A stretch of DNA of 64,000 bases from DATKWD01 sp963704815 (GCA_963704815.1 CAVPHU010000005.1:1-64000), one strand, 5' to 3'. Counted from the first letter of the stretch, positions 9,426 through 18,893 are shown. Numbers and translations are program-made. Notes: generated from the sequence alone by a model not told the origin.

Positions 9426-10868
9426 ATGACCAGCTTCAAGATGACAACACCGATCCCGACGAGCGTCACTACGCCCGGCAGTGTGGAGAGTTCGATCGGC
9501 ACACTCGAGTATTTCGATGGCGTCGCCACGCCTGACACCGTGTCGAACGTGTACGACTACCTCGATCGATCGCGGGCGGTCGAGGTGTTCTTGAACAGCA
9601 TCCCGACGATGTCGATGGAAGCGCTTCGTGTGGGCCAGGCCGCGGCCGGCGCAGACGCGTCCAACAAGGTGTGCCTCTTCGACACGTTGCTGGACTCGAC
9701 GGGTTTGGTGCTGACCGGGAACACCTCGACGATGTACGCGATCGGGTGGCTCGATCTCAAAGCCGACGGGCCGACTGTGGTCGATCTTCCCAGCGGGATG
9801 CTGGGGATCTTGGACGACATGGGCTTCTTGTACATGACCGATCTCGGCCAGGCGGGCCCCGACAAGGGCAAGGGCGGCAAGTTCCTGGTGCTCCCACCCG
9901 ACCACACCGGTGACGTCCCGGACGGCTACTTCGTCGTGCAGTCGAACACCAACGGTGTGTGGCTGTTCATCCGCGGCAACATCGACAACGGTGTCAAGGT
10001 TGCCGCCGACCACATCAAGAACAACCTGAAGGTGTACTCGCTGGCGAACGCATCGAATCCGCCCGCGATGGAGTTCATCAACGTCTCCGGCAAGCAGATC
10101 AACACCGTGGTTCCGAACGACGACAGCTTCTTCGAGAAGCTGCACGCCGTGATCCAGCGCGAACCCGACGACTTCCTCGGCCCGGAGGCCAAGGGGATGA
10201 TGGCTGCGGTCGGCATCGTGAAGGGCGAACCGTTCGCTCCCGATGCGCGGATGAAGAAGGTCTTCACCGATGCCGCAGCGATCGGTAACGCCGCAGCGCG
10301 TGCGATCAGCTACTCGCCGCGGAACCCGGGACAGTTCGTCTACGAGGGCAACAAGACCTGGGTGATGGGGTACGCCAACAAGGAAACCACCTACACCCAC
10401 AACGGTGCCCGCGACCTCGAAGGACGCGTCTTCTTCCACTTCGGTTACATCTGCGTGTCGCCCACGATGGCGGTCTCGATCGCCGGTGGCGGTTCGGACT
10501 ACGCGATGGCTGCGATCGACTCGAAGGGTGACGCGCTCGATGGTTCCAAGACATACAAGTTGAACGTGCCGGCCAACCCGCCGGTCAACGACTTCTGGGC
10601 GGTCACGATGTACGACACCCAGACCCGATCCCAGCTCCAGACCGATCAGCAGTTCCCGACACTCGGCAGCCAGGACGAGGGCGTCGAGACCAACGCCGAC
10701 GGCTCACTCGACATCTACTTCGCTCCCGAGGCCCCCGCCGGCCACGAGAAGAACTGGCTGCAGACGATCCCCGGCAAGAGCTGGTTCATTGCGTTCCGCC
10801 TGTACGGACCCCTGCAGCCCTGGATCGACCAGACCTGGCGCCTCGAAGACATCGAACTCGTCGGCTGA
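9426..10868 (+). CDS. DUF1254/DUF1214 protein, copy C
   Basis: A 480-residue intact member of the same family as copies A and B, more diverged from them than they are from each other. DUF1254 covers about 35-175 (KADGPTVVDLPSGMLG) and DUF1214 about 370-480 (FWAVTMYDTQTR, FIAFRLYGP). There is no signal peptide. Start ATG 9426 has no strong ribosome site; a short or leaderless 5' end is possible. It is separated from copies A/B by the LAL regulator and a divergent unknown gene, suggesting one regulated locus. Reaction unknown. Confidence 0.8.
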   Translation: MTSFKMTTPIPTSVTTPGSVESSIGTLEYFDGVATPDTVSNVYDYLDRSRAVEVFLNSIPTMSMEALRVGQAAAGADASNKVCLFDTLLDSTGLVLTGNTSTMYAIGWLDLKADGPTVVDLPSGMLGILDDMGFLYMTDLGQAGPDKGKGGKFLVLPPDHTGDVPDGYFVVQSNTNGVWLFIRGNIDNGVKVAADHIKNNLKVYSLANASNPPAMEFINVSGKQINTVVPNDDSFFEKLHAVIQREPDDFLGPEAKGMMAAVGIVKGEPFAPDARMKKVFTDAAAIGNAAARAISYSPRNPGQFVYEGNKTWVMGYANKETTYTHNGARDLEGRVFFHFGYICVSPTMAVSIAGGGSDYAMAAIDSKGDALDGSKTYKLNVPANPPVNDFWAVTMYDTQTRSQLQTDQQFPTLGSQDEGVETNADGSLDIYFAPEAPAGHEKNWLQTIPGKSWFIAFRLYGPLQPWIDQTWRLEDIELVG

Positions 10869-11035
10869 CCGGCGAAGGCGGTGTGCACCCCGGCGTCGCT
10901 CGTGGGAACCATCCAATGACAGTTCTCCTCCTGCAATTGACCCTGGACGTGGCACCCACCAGGACACCGCGCTCACATCCCGACGGCGAGCGGGCCGGTG
11001 TTGTCGGTGAACGCCGATTGGGGCGCACGCCAGAC

Positions 11036-12162
11036 ATGGCTGACGACCCCTCCGGACCGTTGCTCGACGCCCCAGCCGAGGCGCTGCCCACCGAGCAGGA
11101 GCCGGCATCCCGAGCCGAGACGATACGCAAGGTCGCATTCCGCGTCGTGATCATCGTCGGCGTCTTGGCGCTGTCGGGCTGGGTGTTGTTCAACGTCTTC
11201 GACGATCTCGACTGGGACGCGGTTCGCAGCGCGATCGCCGAGCTCTCCGACGCCGAGTGGCTCTCGCTGACCTTCGGCTGGCTGGTGTGGATCGTCCTTC
11301 AGGGCGCATTGACGGCGTCGCTCGTCGACAAGCTCCCGGTTCGCGCGGCGTGCTCGCCAGCCTCGGCCCGACGGCGGTGTCATCGGTGGTCCCCGGCCCG
11401 AGCGACTTGCCGGTTCGGTACCGGATGTTCCAGTCGTGGGGTGTGTCATCGTCGGCCGCAGCCACCGCGGTCGTCGGGAGCGGCATCTTCTCGATCGGCT
11501 CGCAGCTGGTGCTGCCCGCGCTTGCCGGTGTGCTGATCGTGCTGGCCGACGTGCCGCTGTCCGGGTTCTTCTCCGTCATCGTCACCGCCTCGGGCGCACT
11601 TGCGGTGATCGTCGCCGCGATCGCGGTCACGCTCGGCTCGCCGACCCGGACCGAGGCGGTCGGGCGCTGGCTCGATGGCCCGGTGCGTGCCGTGCGCCGC
11701 CGACTCAAGCGGCCAGCGCCGGACGAGAACCTCGGAACCACGTTGGCCAACAAGCGCGCCGAGGCGGTCGACCATCTCGCCGGGAAGTGGCTGAAGTCGA
11801 CCCTGGCCACCGTGGCGACGCTGGCCGCGAAGGGCGCGCTCCTCGTCATGACGCTGCGCTTCGTCGGGATCCCTGAGGACGACCTCGGATGGCTGGCAAT
11901 CGCCGCGGTCTTCGGGCTGGTCGCCGGTCTCACCGAGATCCCGCTCACGCCCGGCAGCGTCGGCGTCACCGAACTCGGCTTCGTCGGCCTGCTCACCGCC
12001 GCAGCCGGGGACGAGTGGGTCAACCAGATCACGGCCGGCGTCCTGCTGTACCGGCTGATGACCTGGCTGCTGATCATCCCGGTCGGGCTCGGTGCGCTCG
12101 GCGTCTGGCGCCGCCAAGTCCGCTCCGCCGAGAAACGAGCCGCAGATGCCACTGCCACCTGA
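11036..12162 (+). pseudogene. YbhN/LPG-synthase-TM type flippase-like protein (frameshifted)
   Basis: Polytopic membrane protein of the lysylphosphatidylglycerol-synthase transmembrane/YbhN family (UPF0104). Hydrophobic helices begin after about residue 35, and the family-like segments are GPTAVSSVVPGPSDLPVRY and, near the end, EIPLTPGSVGVTELGF. The frame changes near 11347-11350 (gcgcggcgtg), where one G appears to be missing; restoring it joins LPVRAG to VLASLGP. This is one of only two deletion-type breaks in the window. I chose ATG 11036 (MADDPSGP) because earlier codons lack family character. Such proteins are proposed lipid or glycolipid translocases; the substrate is unknown. Confidence 0.7.
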
Positions 12163-12172
12163 GGTCGAGACG
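12126..12172 (+). repeat. parent copy of the 9285-9335 repeat
   Basis: The last codons of the flippase gene, its stop and about 10 following bases, duplicated near 9.3 kb upstream of DUF1254 copy C. Confidence 0.65.
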
Positions 12173-12318
12173 ACCCGGCGGTGAGGAGTGCGGCCAACCA
12201 TCACTACCCCCTCGGAACTCCAAGTTGGCGCTACCGCCATGATCCCAAGTGCGTCAACGTCGTGACAGGTCGACCTGACCTGTTCACCAGAAGCGACTCG
12301 CATCGAGAGGTGTCCGAA

Positions 12319-12733
12319 ATGTCCGCAACGTATGGAACACAGAACCAGCCCAGTGGCTGGGCGATGGGATGGGCGACGCTCGCCGCGTTCTTCATGATGC
12401 TCGGCGGCGTCTGGGGGGTGATCGTCGGCATCGCCGGCATCGCCGAGGACGAGATCTTCGTGCGTGACTCCCGACTGGGTGTTGCAGCTCGACGTCACCA
12501 CGTGGGGATGGATCCACCTGATCGCCGGCATCATCTTGGTCCTGTCGGGCATCGGGATCTTCTCCGGCAACGTCCTCGCCCGCACCGTCGGCGTGATCGT
12601 CGCCTCGCTCAGCGCCATCATCAACTTCGCGTGGCTGCCCTACTACCCGGTGTGGGGCATCATCGCGATCGTCCTCGACATCGCCATCATCTGGGCCCTC
12701 ACCGCGCACGGCCGAGATCTGGCCAGCGCATGA
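12319..12733 (+). pseudogene. DUF7144-type four-helix membrane protein (frameshifted)
   Basis: Small membrane protein of about 137 residues after repair. It has a short polar N-terminus ending SGWAMGWATLAAFFMMLGG, then a loop, then three further helices including WGWIHLIAGIILVLSGIG, the typical four-helix layout of the actinobacterial DUF7144 family. The frame shifts by one extra base near 12458-12466, between EIFV and TPDWVLQLDV. Start ATG 12319 follows a gagagg motif. Its stop overlaps the next gene's ATG. Function unknown. Confidence 0.65.
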
Positions 12734-13155
12734 GCGACGCCAACCCGGTCGGCTGGTACCAGGACCCCACCGGTCAAGGCGACGCCCGGTACTGGAACGG
12801 AGCGAGCTGGACCGAGTCGGTCAACCGCGGCGGTGTCACCACCAACGTGGCGATCGACCCGTCACAGGCACAGCTCGCCCCGGCACCAGGAACCCAGGTC
12901 TCGATCCCGCCGCCCCCCACCCAGTCAGCGAGCGGGGGGTCCTCGAGCAGCTCATCGATGGGACTCGTCGTGGGGATCATCGTCGTCATCCTGATCGGCG
13001 CGCTGATCTACGCCTTCGTCAACAACGACTCGTCGGACTCACCGACTCCGGGCACCGACACGCCCGCCACCAGCGAAGCTCCCGCCACAACCGAAGCTCC
13101 GGCCGCCACCGAGGCTCCGGCTCCAAGCGAGGCGCCAGCTGACGAGGGTGGCTGA
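12730..13155 (+). CDS. DUF2510 single-pass membrane protein
   Basis: A 141-residue protein. It has an N-terminal DUF2510 module (GWYQDPTGQGDARYWNGASWT), a low-complexity Pro/Ser linker, one transmembrane helix (about residues 77-97), and a repetitive external tail of Ala/Pro/Thr/Glu units of the ATTEAPA kind. DUF2510 is an actinobacterial membrane-associated module of unknown role. ATG 12730 overlaps the preceding stop (ATGA), so translation is probably coupled. Confidence 0.8.
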   Translation: MSDANPVGWYQDPTGQGDARYWNGASWTESVNRGGVTTNVAIDPSQAQLAPAPGTQVSIPPPPTQSASGGSSSSSSMGLVVGIIVVILIGALIYAFVNNDSSDSPTPGTDTPATSEAPATTEAPAATEAPAPSEAPADEGG

Positions 13156-13160
13156 GTCCG

Positions 13161-13826
13161 GTGGGTGAAGCCATCGGTGCGATTCTCGGCTCCGCGGTCG
13201 GGGTGGCGATCAGCCCGGTACCGGTGATCGCGGTCATCCTGATGCTGTTCTCGAAGTCGGCGACCGCGAACAGCCTGTCGTTCCTCTTCGGCTGGATCCT
13301 CGGCCTCCTGGGTGCAGGCCTGGTCGTGCTGGCCCTCGGCCTGACCGCCTCCGACGGCGCACCCTCGACCACCAGCGGTGTCATCAAGATCGGCATCGGC
13401 CTGCTGTTCGCCGGGCTCGGCGTCAAGCAGTGGAAAGGTCGCCCCGAGCCCGGCGTGAAGCCCGAGCCGCCAGGGTGGATGTCCGCGATCGACAGCTTCA
13501 GCGCACCGAAGTCCTTCGGCGTCGGTCTGCTGCTCTCTGCGGTCAACCCGAAGAACCTCGGTCTGACCATCGCCGCCGCAGCCAGCATCAGCGCCGGTGG
13601 GCTCAGCTCGGGCGACGAGTTCGTCGTGCTCGGTGTGTTCGTGCTCATCGCATCGGTCGGTGTGGGCGCACCGGTCGTGTTGAACCTGATCCTCGGGTCC
13701 AAGGCCGAGCACACCCTGACCGAGATGAAGGAATGGCTCGTCGCCAACAACGCCACCGTGATGGCGGTCCTGTTCGTCGTGCTCGGCGCCAAGCTGCTCG
13801 GCGACGGCATCTCGATCGTCGCCTGA
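13161..13826 (+). CDS. GAP-family (SAP/DUF2910-like) membrane protein
   Basis: A 221-residue polytopic membrane protein with about six helices. The first helices carry the conserved GVAISPVPVIAVILMLFS pattern and a mid-protein FGVGLLLSAVNPKNLGL, typical of the GAP family found in mycobacteria next to glycolipid-export genes and distantly LysE-like. It starts at GTG 13161, five bases after the DUF2510 stop, so it is probably co-transcribed with it. The transported molecule is unknown. Confidence 0.75.
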   Translation: MGEAIGAILGSAVGVAISPVPVIAVILMLFSKSATANSLSFLFGWILGLLGAGLVVLALGLTASDGAPSTTSGVIKIGIGLLFAGLGVKQWKGRPEPGVKPEPPGWMSAIDSFSAPKSFGVGLLLSAVNPKNLGLTIAAAASISAGGLSSGDEFVVLGVFVLIASVGVGAPVVLNLILGSKAEHTLTEMKEWLVANNATVMAVLFVVLGAKLLGDGISIVA

Positions 13827-13827
13827 G

Positions 13828-14085
13828 GACGCGGTCAGCAGCTCGATCACCGAGGCGATGCCGCGACAGGCGAACCTGGCCCGAGCAGTCCGCCACTTCG
13901 ACATACACCCCCTCGACGAGTCCGTGACCATCGGGCTCAGACTCTTCGAAACGAGAACCTCGGGTGTCGTCGACGCCCACCTTGCCGTGGTCGCGGTGTC
14001 CGAGGCCTTCCGCATGGCGTTGCGACCGCGAAGACCGCTGAGCCTCGGCGAGGAGTACTCCACCGGCTTCGACCGCGTCGGCTGG
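13828..14085 (+). pseudogene. PIN-domain (VapC-like) fragment
   Basis: A plus-strand stretch encodes SSSITEA ... ARAVRHFDIHPLDESV ... GLRLFETRTSGVVDAHLAVVA, then STGFDRVG. The order of a basic helix, a P-L-D turn and a D-A-x-x-A-x-x-A helix is that of the second half of VapC-type PIN ribonucleases. The N-terminal catalytic Asp region and any antitoxin are absent, so this would be a relic. The match is by eye and modest. Confidence 0.35.
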
Positions 14086-14200
14086 TTCCTCTGCTCGCGG
14101 GGCCGCCTGGTGACGGCTGCGACCAGGGCCGCTGACGGGTCAGGCGGTCAGTTCGCGCTGAACGGTTCGGTGTGGATGGCGGCGAGCCCCCTTTGGAGGG

Positions 14201-15401
14201 TCACGTGCGGCGGGCCCGTTCCATGAACTGATCGACTGAGTCCAAGACATCGGAGACAAGCCAGATCCGGTTCCGTCTTGCCGGTGAGTTCTGACGAAGG
14301 ATCCCCAATCCAGCCAGCCGATCAATGGCATTCTGGGCCGCGACAGTGGACACGCCAAGGTCGGCCGCGACCGAAGAGGCTGTGACTGCGGGGCGGCCGA
14401 TGCAGTAGTCGAGCAGCGGCCAGACGGTGGAGTCTGCTCGGGCCGAGACAACGTCGTCCCACGAGTCGCGGACGGTGATGAGATCCTGGACGAGCCGACT
14501 CACGTTCTCGAGCGAACTGAACGTGGCGTCGACAAACGTGGAAACGATCGGCTCGATGTCACCCGTTCGGTAGGCGTTGAGGGACTCAAAATAGCGCTCG
14601 GTGTCTGTCAGTAGCCCGGAGGAGAGCGGAAGAATCGCCCGGCGAGTCAGCCCCGCGTTCCGCAGCATTCGCTGGATGATGCACGCGACCTGTCCGCCCG
14701 TTCCCATCGGGGAAGGGATGGATCATTTCGAACTGGGCATGGGCGACTGCGATGTGAGCCAACCCACCTAGGTCCGGTCGATTGGCGAAACGGACGAGAT
14801 CGTCAACGGCTGCCGGGACTCGTTCGTGGTGTGGGGCGACGTGCGTTGCACCGTGAGGCGAGCCCGCGTCGCCACCGACCCAGACCTGTTCGTCCCGGAA
14901 CTTGCCAGTCAGGCGAGGGGCGGAATCCTTCAGGAGAACCCGTTGGATCTCGATGATCTGGGCGACCTCGAGCGGCCCGTCGCCCACCATCGCAGCCGTG
15001 AGCGTCGCGACGTTCGCTGCGATGAGTTCTGCGTTGGGCTTCCGTGGACCGGCCGACGGTGTGGCGTGCTCAGCCACGGCGATGGAACTGGGGGCTGCGG
15101 ACAGATTCTCGATCTGCGACGAGCTGGCGGCTTCCGTTCGGAGAGCAATCACCGTGAAGCTCGCGAGACTGCTGCCGATCCGCTCGTCGAACCGCGCGAT
15201 TTCCGTTTCGGCGTCGGCGAGGTCGGCAGCGAGAAGACCCGGGAGGTCGATGGAGGGTTCATCGGCGATGCGAGGCGTGACGGTGGCCGCGTAGGAGCCC
15301 GTGATCTTGGCCCGCCGACTTCGGGGAACCATCTCACGATCGCCTGGCCGCCAGGGACGCTGCTCTGTACTGCAGGCGGGCCAGCCGGGATCCTTCGCCA
15401 T
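14201..15401 (-). pseudogene. Fic family protein with N-terminal inhibitory motif (frameshifted)
   Basis: Fic-domain protein that would transfer AMP or another phosphate-containing group to target proteins. After repair it is about 400 residues. The N-terminal part has SSSQIEN, matching the inhibitory (S/T)xxxE(G/N) helix of class II Fic proteins. The catalytic motif HPFPDGNGRTGR is complete. The C-terminal part is a winged helix (VTASSVAADLGVSTVAAQNAIDRL). The frame breaks near 14681-14683 directly after the Fic motif by one extra base. It lies in the accessory island, next to a maturase remnant and upstream of int/xis. Confidence 0.75.
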
Positions 15402-15431
15402 GGATCCAGCTTATCAAAGACTACGAATATA

Positions 15432-15445
15432 CACTTTTATAAGTG
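15432..15445. promoter_or_regulatory. AT-rich palindrome upstream of the Fic gene
   Basis: CACTT-TTAT-AAGTG lies 30 bases upstream of the Fic start in a short AT-rich patch that stands out from the GC-rich surroundings. It is probably a promoter/operator for the minus-strand gene. Confidence 0.4.
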
Positions 15446-15529
15446 AGATATCTGCCAAAGACTCCGGTCAGGAGGTCATGTGGGTGACCTCGAGCGAGAA
15501 CGAGGTCTTGTCGCCGGTTACCTCCCAGG

Positions 15530-16331
15530 TGGGCACTGCTTTCGCGATGAGATGGGTGTGCGGTTTGTTCAGTTCATCCCGATCGTGGAACGGGCGACCG
15601 AGGAGCTGTTGCAGATCGCCAACCTCGGGTGGAGCGCCGAGCGCAAGGAGAAACGGCCGCTGTACACCCAGGAAGGCACGAGGGTCACCGACCGCAGCGT
15701 CACCGCGGAGGGCTACGGCCGATTTCCTGATCGACGTGGTCGACGAATGGATCCGAGCCGATGTCGGTGAGGTGTACGTGCAGATGTTCGACACTGCGCT
15801 CGCCAACTGGCATGGCGAACCCGGAGCCCTGTGCGTGTTCTCCGAAACGTGCGGGCTGGCGCTCACCGTGGAACACAACGGCGACGTCTACTCATGCGAC
15901 CACTTCGTGGAGCCCGACCATCTGCTCGGCAACATCGCCGAGACCCCGATGATCGATCTCGTCGCATCCGAGCAACGGTCGCATTCGGCCGCGACAAACG
16001 CGACACGCTGCCGCAGTACTGCCTCGACTGCGAAGTGCTCTTCGCCTGCCACGGCGGCTGCCCCCGCAACCGGTTCATCCGAACTCCCGACGGCGAGGAC
16101 GGACTCAACTACCTGTGCGCCGGCTACAAAGAGTTCCTCAACCATGTCGACCGCCCGATGCGCAAAATGTCCGAGCTGCTTCACCAGGAACGCTCCCCAG
16201 CCGAGGCACACGCCCTCCTCACCGGCGAAGACCAGCAGCGCTTCACCGGGGTCGGCCGCAACGACCCATGCCCCTGCGGCAGCGGCCACAAGTACAAGAA
16301 ATGCCACGGGGCCGCAGCCGCCCCCGAGTGA
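15530..16331 (+). pseudogene. anaerobic sulfatase-maturase-like remnant with SEC-C tail
   Basis: The C-terminal half of a radical-SAM/SPASM protein of the anaerobic sulfatase-maturating enzyme type: VRFVQFIPIVE, then the SPASM cysteines (SETCG, VYSCDHFVEPDHLLGNI, CLDCEVLFACHGGCP). It ends in a SEC-C zinc motif (PCPCGSGHKYKKCHG). The N-terminal radical-SAM half with its CxxxCxxC is missing; upstream DNA belongs to the Fic promoter. Frames change near 15724-15726 (one extra base) and 15970-15985 (one missing). It cannot be a functional maturase as it stands because the SAM-cluster domain is absent. Confidence 0.75.
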
Positions 16332-17121
16332 TATGCCACCACGACGCGAACGCCATATGCGTCGCCAAGGAGGCGCACTGCGACGTGCTCCAGAGCGCTG
16401 AATGGTCTGGGCAGTCGACACCCCGCGACTTCGTCGGCGCTCTCAGAGGGCGAACGTCAACGCCCGGTTCGAGGTCTACTGACCCCGGACCGTTGAGTCC
16501 GCGGCATCGCCGGGCGTGACCGTGGCCGGACGCACGAAGCGCCGCTCGCCCGTTCTGCTTCTCGTTCGGCTTTCCGTTCGGTTTCTCGCTCTTTTCTGCC
16601 GTATCTCGGCCTGATGGGGCCGATTTCGGCTCGGTGAGCCTCATCATCGGTTCTCTGCGTGAATCCGGCCGGGCCGTCGGCCTAGTGAGGCCATGGAGAC
16701 TCCTCCATCGCCGGAAAATTCATCCAGCACCCCATCCGAGTCTCGAGGTGCACCGAGCCGGGTTCCCCCTCGACCACCACCCGTACCTCGAGCATTGCTG
16801 GACCCCGATCCTCGCCCCGAGTTCGGCCTCGCAGATGTCACAGCGACTGAACCAGTTCGCGGCAGCCCAGAGCCATCGCCTGGACGTCGGCCTCAGCCGA
16901 TGACCGGCCCCCGCACGGCTGCCTCACTGGTCCGTGCCGACACGCTGCGTGGCCAAGGAGCCTTCGGCGATGCCGATCTTTTCTCCGGACACACCCTTGC
17001 AGGTTTCCCTCCGGGAAACCTGCCGACCACGATCCGTATGCAGAACGCGGCACCGAGCCAGGCCTCCCCGCGTTCTCCGCCCACAGCGTTCCCGCCCCCA
17101 TCATCGAGCCCGAGGTATCTG
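16332..17121. other. 790-bp stretch without a confident gene
   Basis: No reading frame here has convincing protein character; the frame running into the excisionase from 16693 is Pro/Ser/Arg-rich and looks spurious. It contains short TTCGG-rich repeats (about 16558-16590) and a strong hairpin at 16999-17023. Confidence 0.5.
16999..17023. promoter_or_regulatory. perfect 11-bp hairpin upstream of xis
   Basis: GCAGGTTTCCC (16999-17009), three-base loop, then the exact complement (17013-17023). It lies about 100 bases before the excisionase start. It could be an operator, a terminator without T-tract, or an accessory recombination site. Confidence 0.5.
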
Positions 17122-17361
17122 ATGAAGAAGACCCGACAGACGATCAACGTGGCGACGACAAATCCTGCCGTCACCGAAATGCGACCCCGACTGCTCACAA
17201 TCACCCAGGCTGCGGCACTCCTCGGCGTCGGGAGAACGACCACCTACGAGCTCATCTCAGGTGGCGAGCTCGAGGTCGTCCACATTGGTCGGTCCGCCCA
17301 CGTTTCCGTCGAGTCCATCGACGATCTCGTCAGCAGGCTCCACGCCCGATCCGCGTCGTAG
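17122..17361 (+). CDS. excisionase-type helix-turn-helix protein
   Basis: A 79-residue MerR-like HTH_17/excisionase domain: LLTITQAAALLGVGRTTTYELISGGELEVVHIGRS, followed by V-S-V-E-S-I-D-D-L, the standard layout of excisionases and recombination directionality factors. ATG 17122 or ATG 17179 could be the start; neither has a strong ribosome site. It precedes the integrase on the same strand, as in many actinobacterial integrative elements, where it binds DNA to direct excision. Confidence 0.75.
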   Translation: MKKTRQTINVATTNPAVTEMRPRLLTITQAAALLGVGRTTTYELISGGELEVVHIGRSAHVSVESIDDLVSRLHARSAS

Positions 17362-17629
17362 CCCGTAGTATCGATTCCACGACCGCCATGAAGTGGCGCT
17401 CCCCTCGCAGCTCGCGCTGCCCTCCACCCGCTGCTCAGCGCTGTGTACGGCGAGCAGGCACACCCGTGGCCTCTTGACCGTGGTGGCTGGCTGCACGTCT
17501 CGCCCTGGGCTGTGGAACTGCGAAAGGCGCCGCCCACGATGTGCACCAGGACGTCCATCATCGACCATTGGCTCGGGGACAACACAGAGCAGCCAAACTC
17601 GTCAACCGTGTCGAGTCCGAGGCTCGGTC

Positions 17630-18769
17630 ATGATCGAGCGACGAGAGACCGCCTCGGGCGCAACCCGCTATGACGTCCGCCTCCGAGGTCCGGACGGCAA
17701 GGAGCGCAGTCGAACCTTTCGGACGAAGCAGGAGGCGAAGGCGTACGAGACCGCGGAGATCGCCCGAAGGAACCGGGGGGATTGGATCGACCCTCGCGGC
17801 GCAGCTCGTTCGTTCGCCGAGATCGCCAGCGAGTGGTTCGACTCCAATCCGTCAAAGCGCGAGAGCTCTCGGGCACACGACGAGATCACCCTGCGGTGCC
17901 ACCTCCTCCCACGGTTCGGGTCGATGCCAATCGGCCGTATACGGACCGTCGACGTCCAGTCATGGGTCAACGAGGCAAGCCGAGAGCGAGCGCCGCGGAC
18001 CGTGCGTCGCGACTACGGGGTTCTGCGCGCGGTGCTTCGCTACGCCGAAGCCACCGAGAGCCTGGGACGCTCACCATGTCGAGGAGTCAACCTTCCCAAG
18101 GTCGAGAAGCTCGACCGACCGATCATCAACGCCGACGACCTCCAGCGTCTCGTCGATGAACTCGGTCGGCACGGCCTCATGGCACTGCTCGGCGCCGTGC
18201 TCGGCCTCCGCTGGGGGGAGGTCGCGGGACTGCGCGCCCGCCGGATCGACTTCGACGACGCCACGATCTCGATCGTCGAGCAGGTGGTGCGCGACGCTCG
18301 CGGCGCATCGATGCTCGGGGCGCCGAAGTCAGACGCCGGTGTTCGGACCCTCGCGGTTCCACACGCGCTCCTCACGCTTCTCGGCGACCATCTCGCCGAG
18401 CAGAACCCTGAGGGGATCGATCCGCAGGCGTTCATCTTCCCGGACACCTCTGGCGGGCACTTGGCGTACAACGCATGGAGGCAACGGGTATGGGATCCGG
18501 CCGCGCACCGGGCCGGACTCGGCAAGGTCGATACGACCGCCGGCGGCGCCCGATACACGGGCGTCACCTTCCATGACCTCCGCCGGGCGAACGCCACCGC
18601 TCTGATCGGGGCGGGTGTCGACGTCAAGACGGCCCAACATCGGCTCGGCCACTCAGACGTGCGCCTCACCCTCGACGTCTACGCCCAAGCCGTCGATGCT
18701 GCCGATCGATCAGCTGCCGAGCGCATCGGCTTGCACTTCCTCGGTATCGACGACGACGGGAACAAATGA
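17630..18769 (+). CDS. tyrosine-type site-specific integrase
   Basis: A 379-residue phage-type integrase. It has an N-terminal arm-binding AP2-like domain (residues 1-60), a SAM-like core-binding domain (about 63-155), and a C-terminal catalytic domain with the expected residues: R in LGLRWGE, K in GAPKSDAG, HDLRR, H in HRLGHSD, and nucleophile Y in LDVYAQ. All catalytic positions look intact. ATG 17630 starts the arm domain (MIERRETASGATRYDVRLRG). Its 3' end lies 124 bases from the 3' end of tRNA-Pro, the usual geometry for integration into a tRNA gene. Confidence 0.9.
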   Translation: MIERRETASGATRYDVRLRGPDGKERSRTFRTKQEAKAYETAEIARRNRGDWIDPRGAARSFAEIASEWFDSNPSKRESSRAHDEITLRCHLLPRFGSMPIGRIRTVDVQSWVNEASRERAPRTVRRDYGVLRAVLRYAEATESLGRSPCRGVNLPKVEKLDRPIINADDLQRLVDELGRHGLMALLGAVLGLRWGEVAGLRARRIDFDDATISIVEQVVRDARGASMLGAPKSDAGVRTLAVPHALLTLLGDHLAEQNPEGIDPQAFIFPDTSGGHLAYNAWRQRVWDPAAHRAGLGKVDTTAGGARYTGVTFHDLRRANATALIGAGVDVKTAQHRLGHSDVRLTLDVYAQAVDAADRSAAERIGLHFLGIDDDGNK

Positions 18770-18849
18770 CCCCTCGTGACCAGCCCGTATCGGTCGCTGC
18801 CGTTTTCTCCCGCGGGATGGACGCGGGATGGTCGGTCCGAGCCGTTTCT

Positions 18850-18881
18850 GCAGGTCAGACCCGAAATGTGGCCTGACCTGC
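18850..18881. terminator. hairpin between integrase and tRNA-Pro
   Basis: Perfect 9-bp inverted repeat GCAGGTCAG / CTGACCTGC with a 14-base loop. It could stop transcripts of the convergent integrase and tRNA genes. GCAGGTCAG recurs as a direct copy at 18992-19000, flanking the tRNA on the other side, so an attachment or recombination role is also possible. Confidence 0.5.
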
Positions 18882-18893
18882 GGTTGCGTCCTG

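Noticed and set aside
13645..13980. Minus-strand 111-aa frame over the PIN-like fragment
   Set aside because: Mostly Arg-rich shadow of the GAP gene; the plus-strand reading has the better motif order.
16693..17121. Frame continuous with the excisionase from 16693
   Set aside because: The N-terminal 143 residues are Pro/Ser/Arg-rich with no fold; the HTH domain starts only after 17122.
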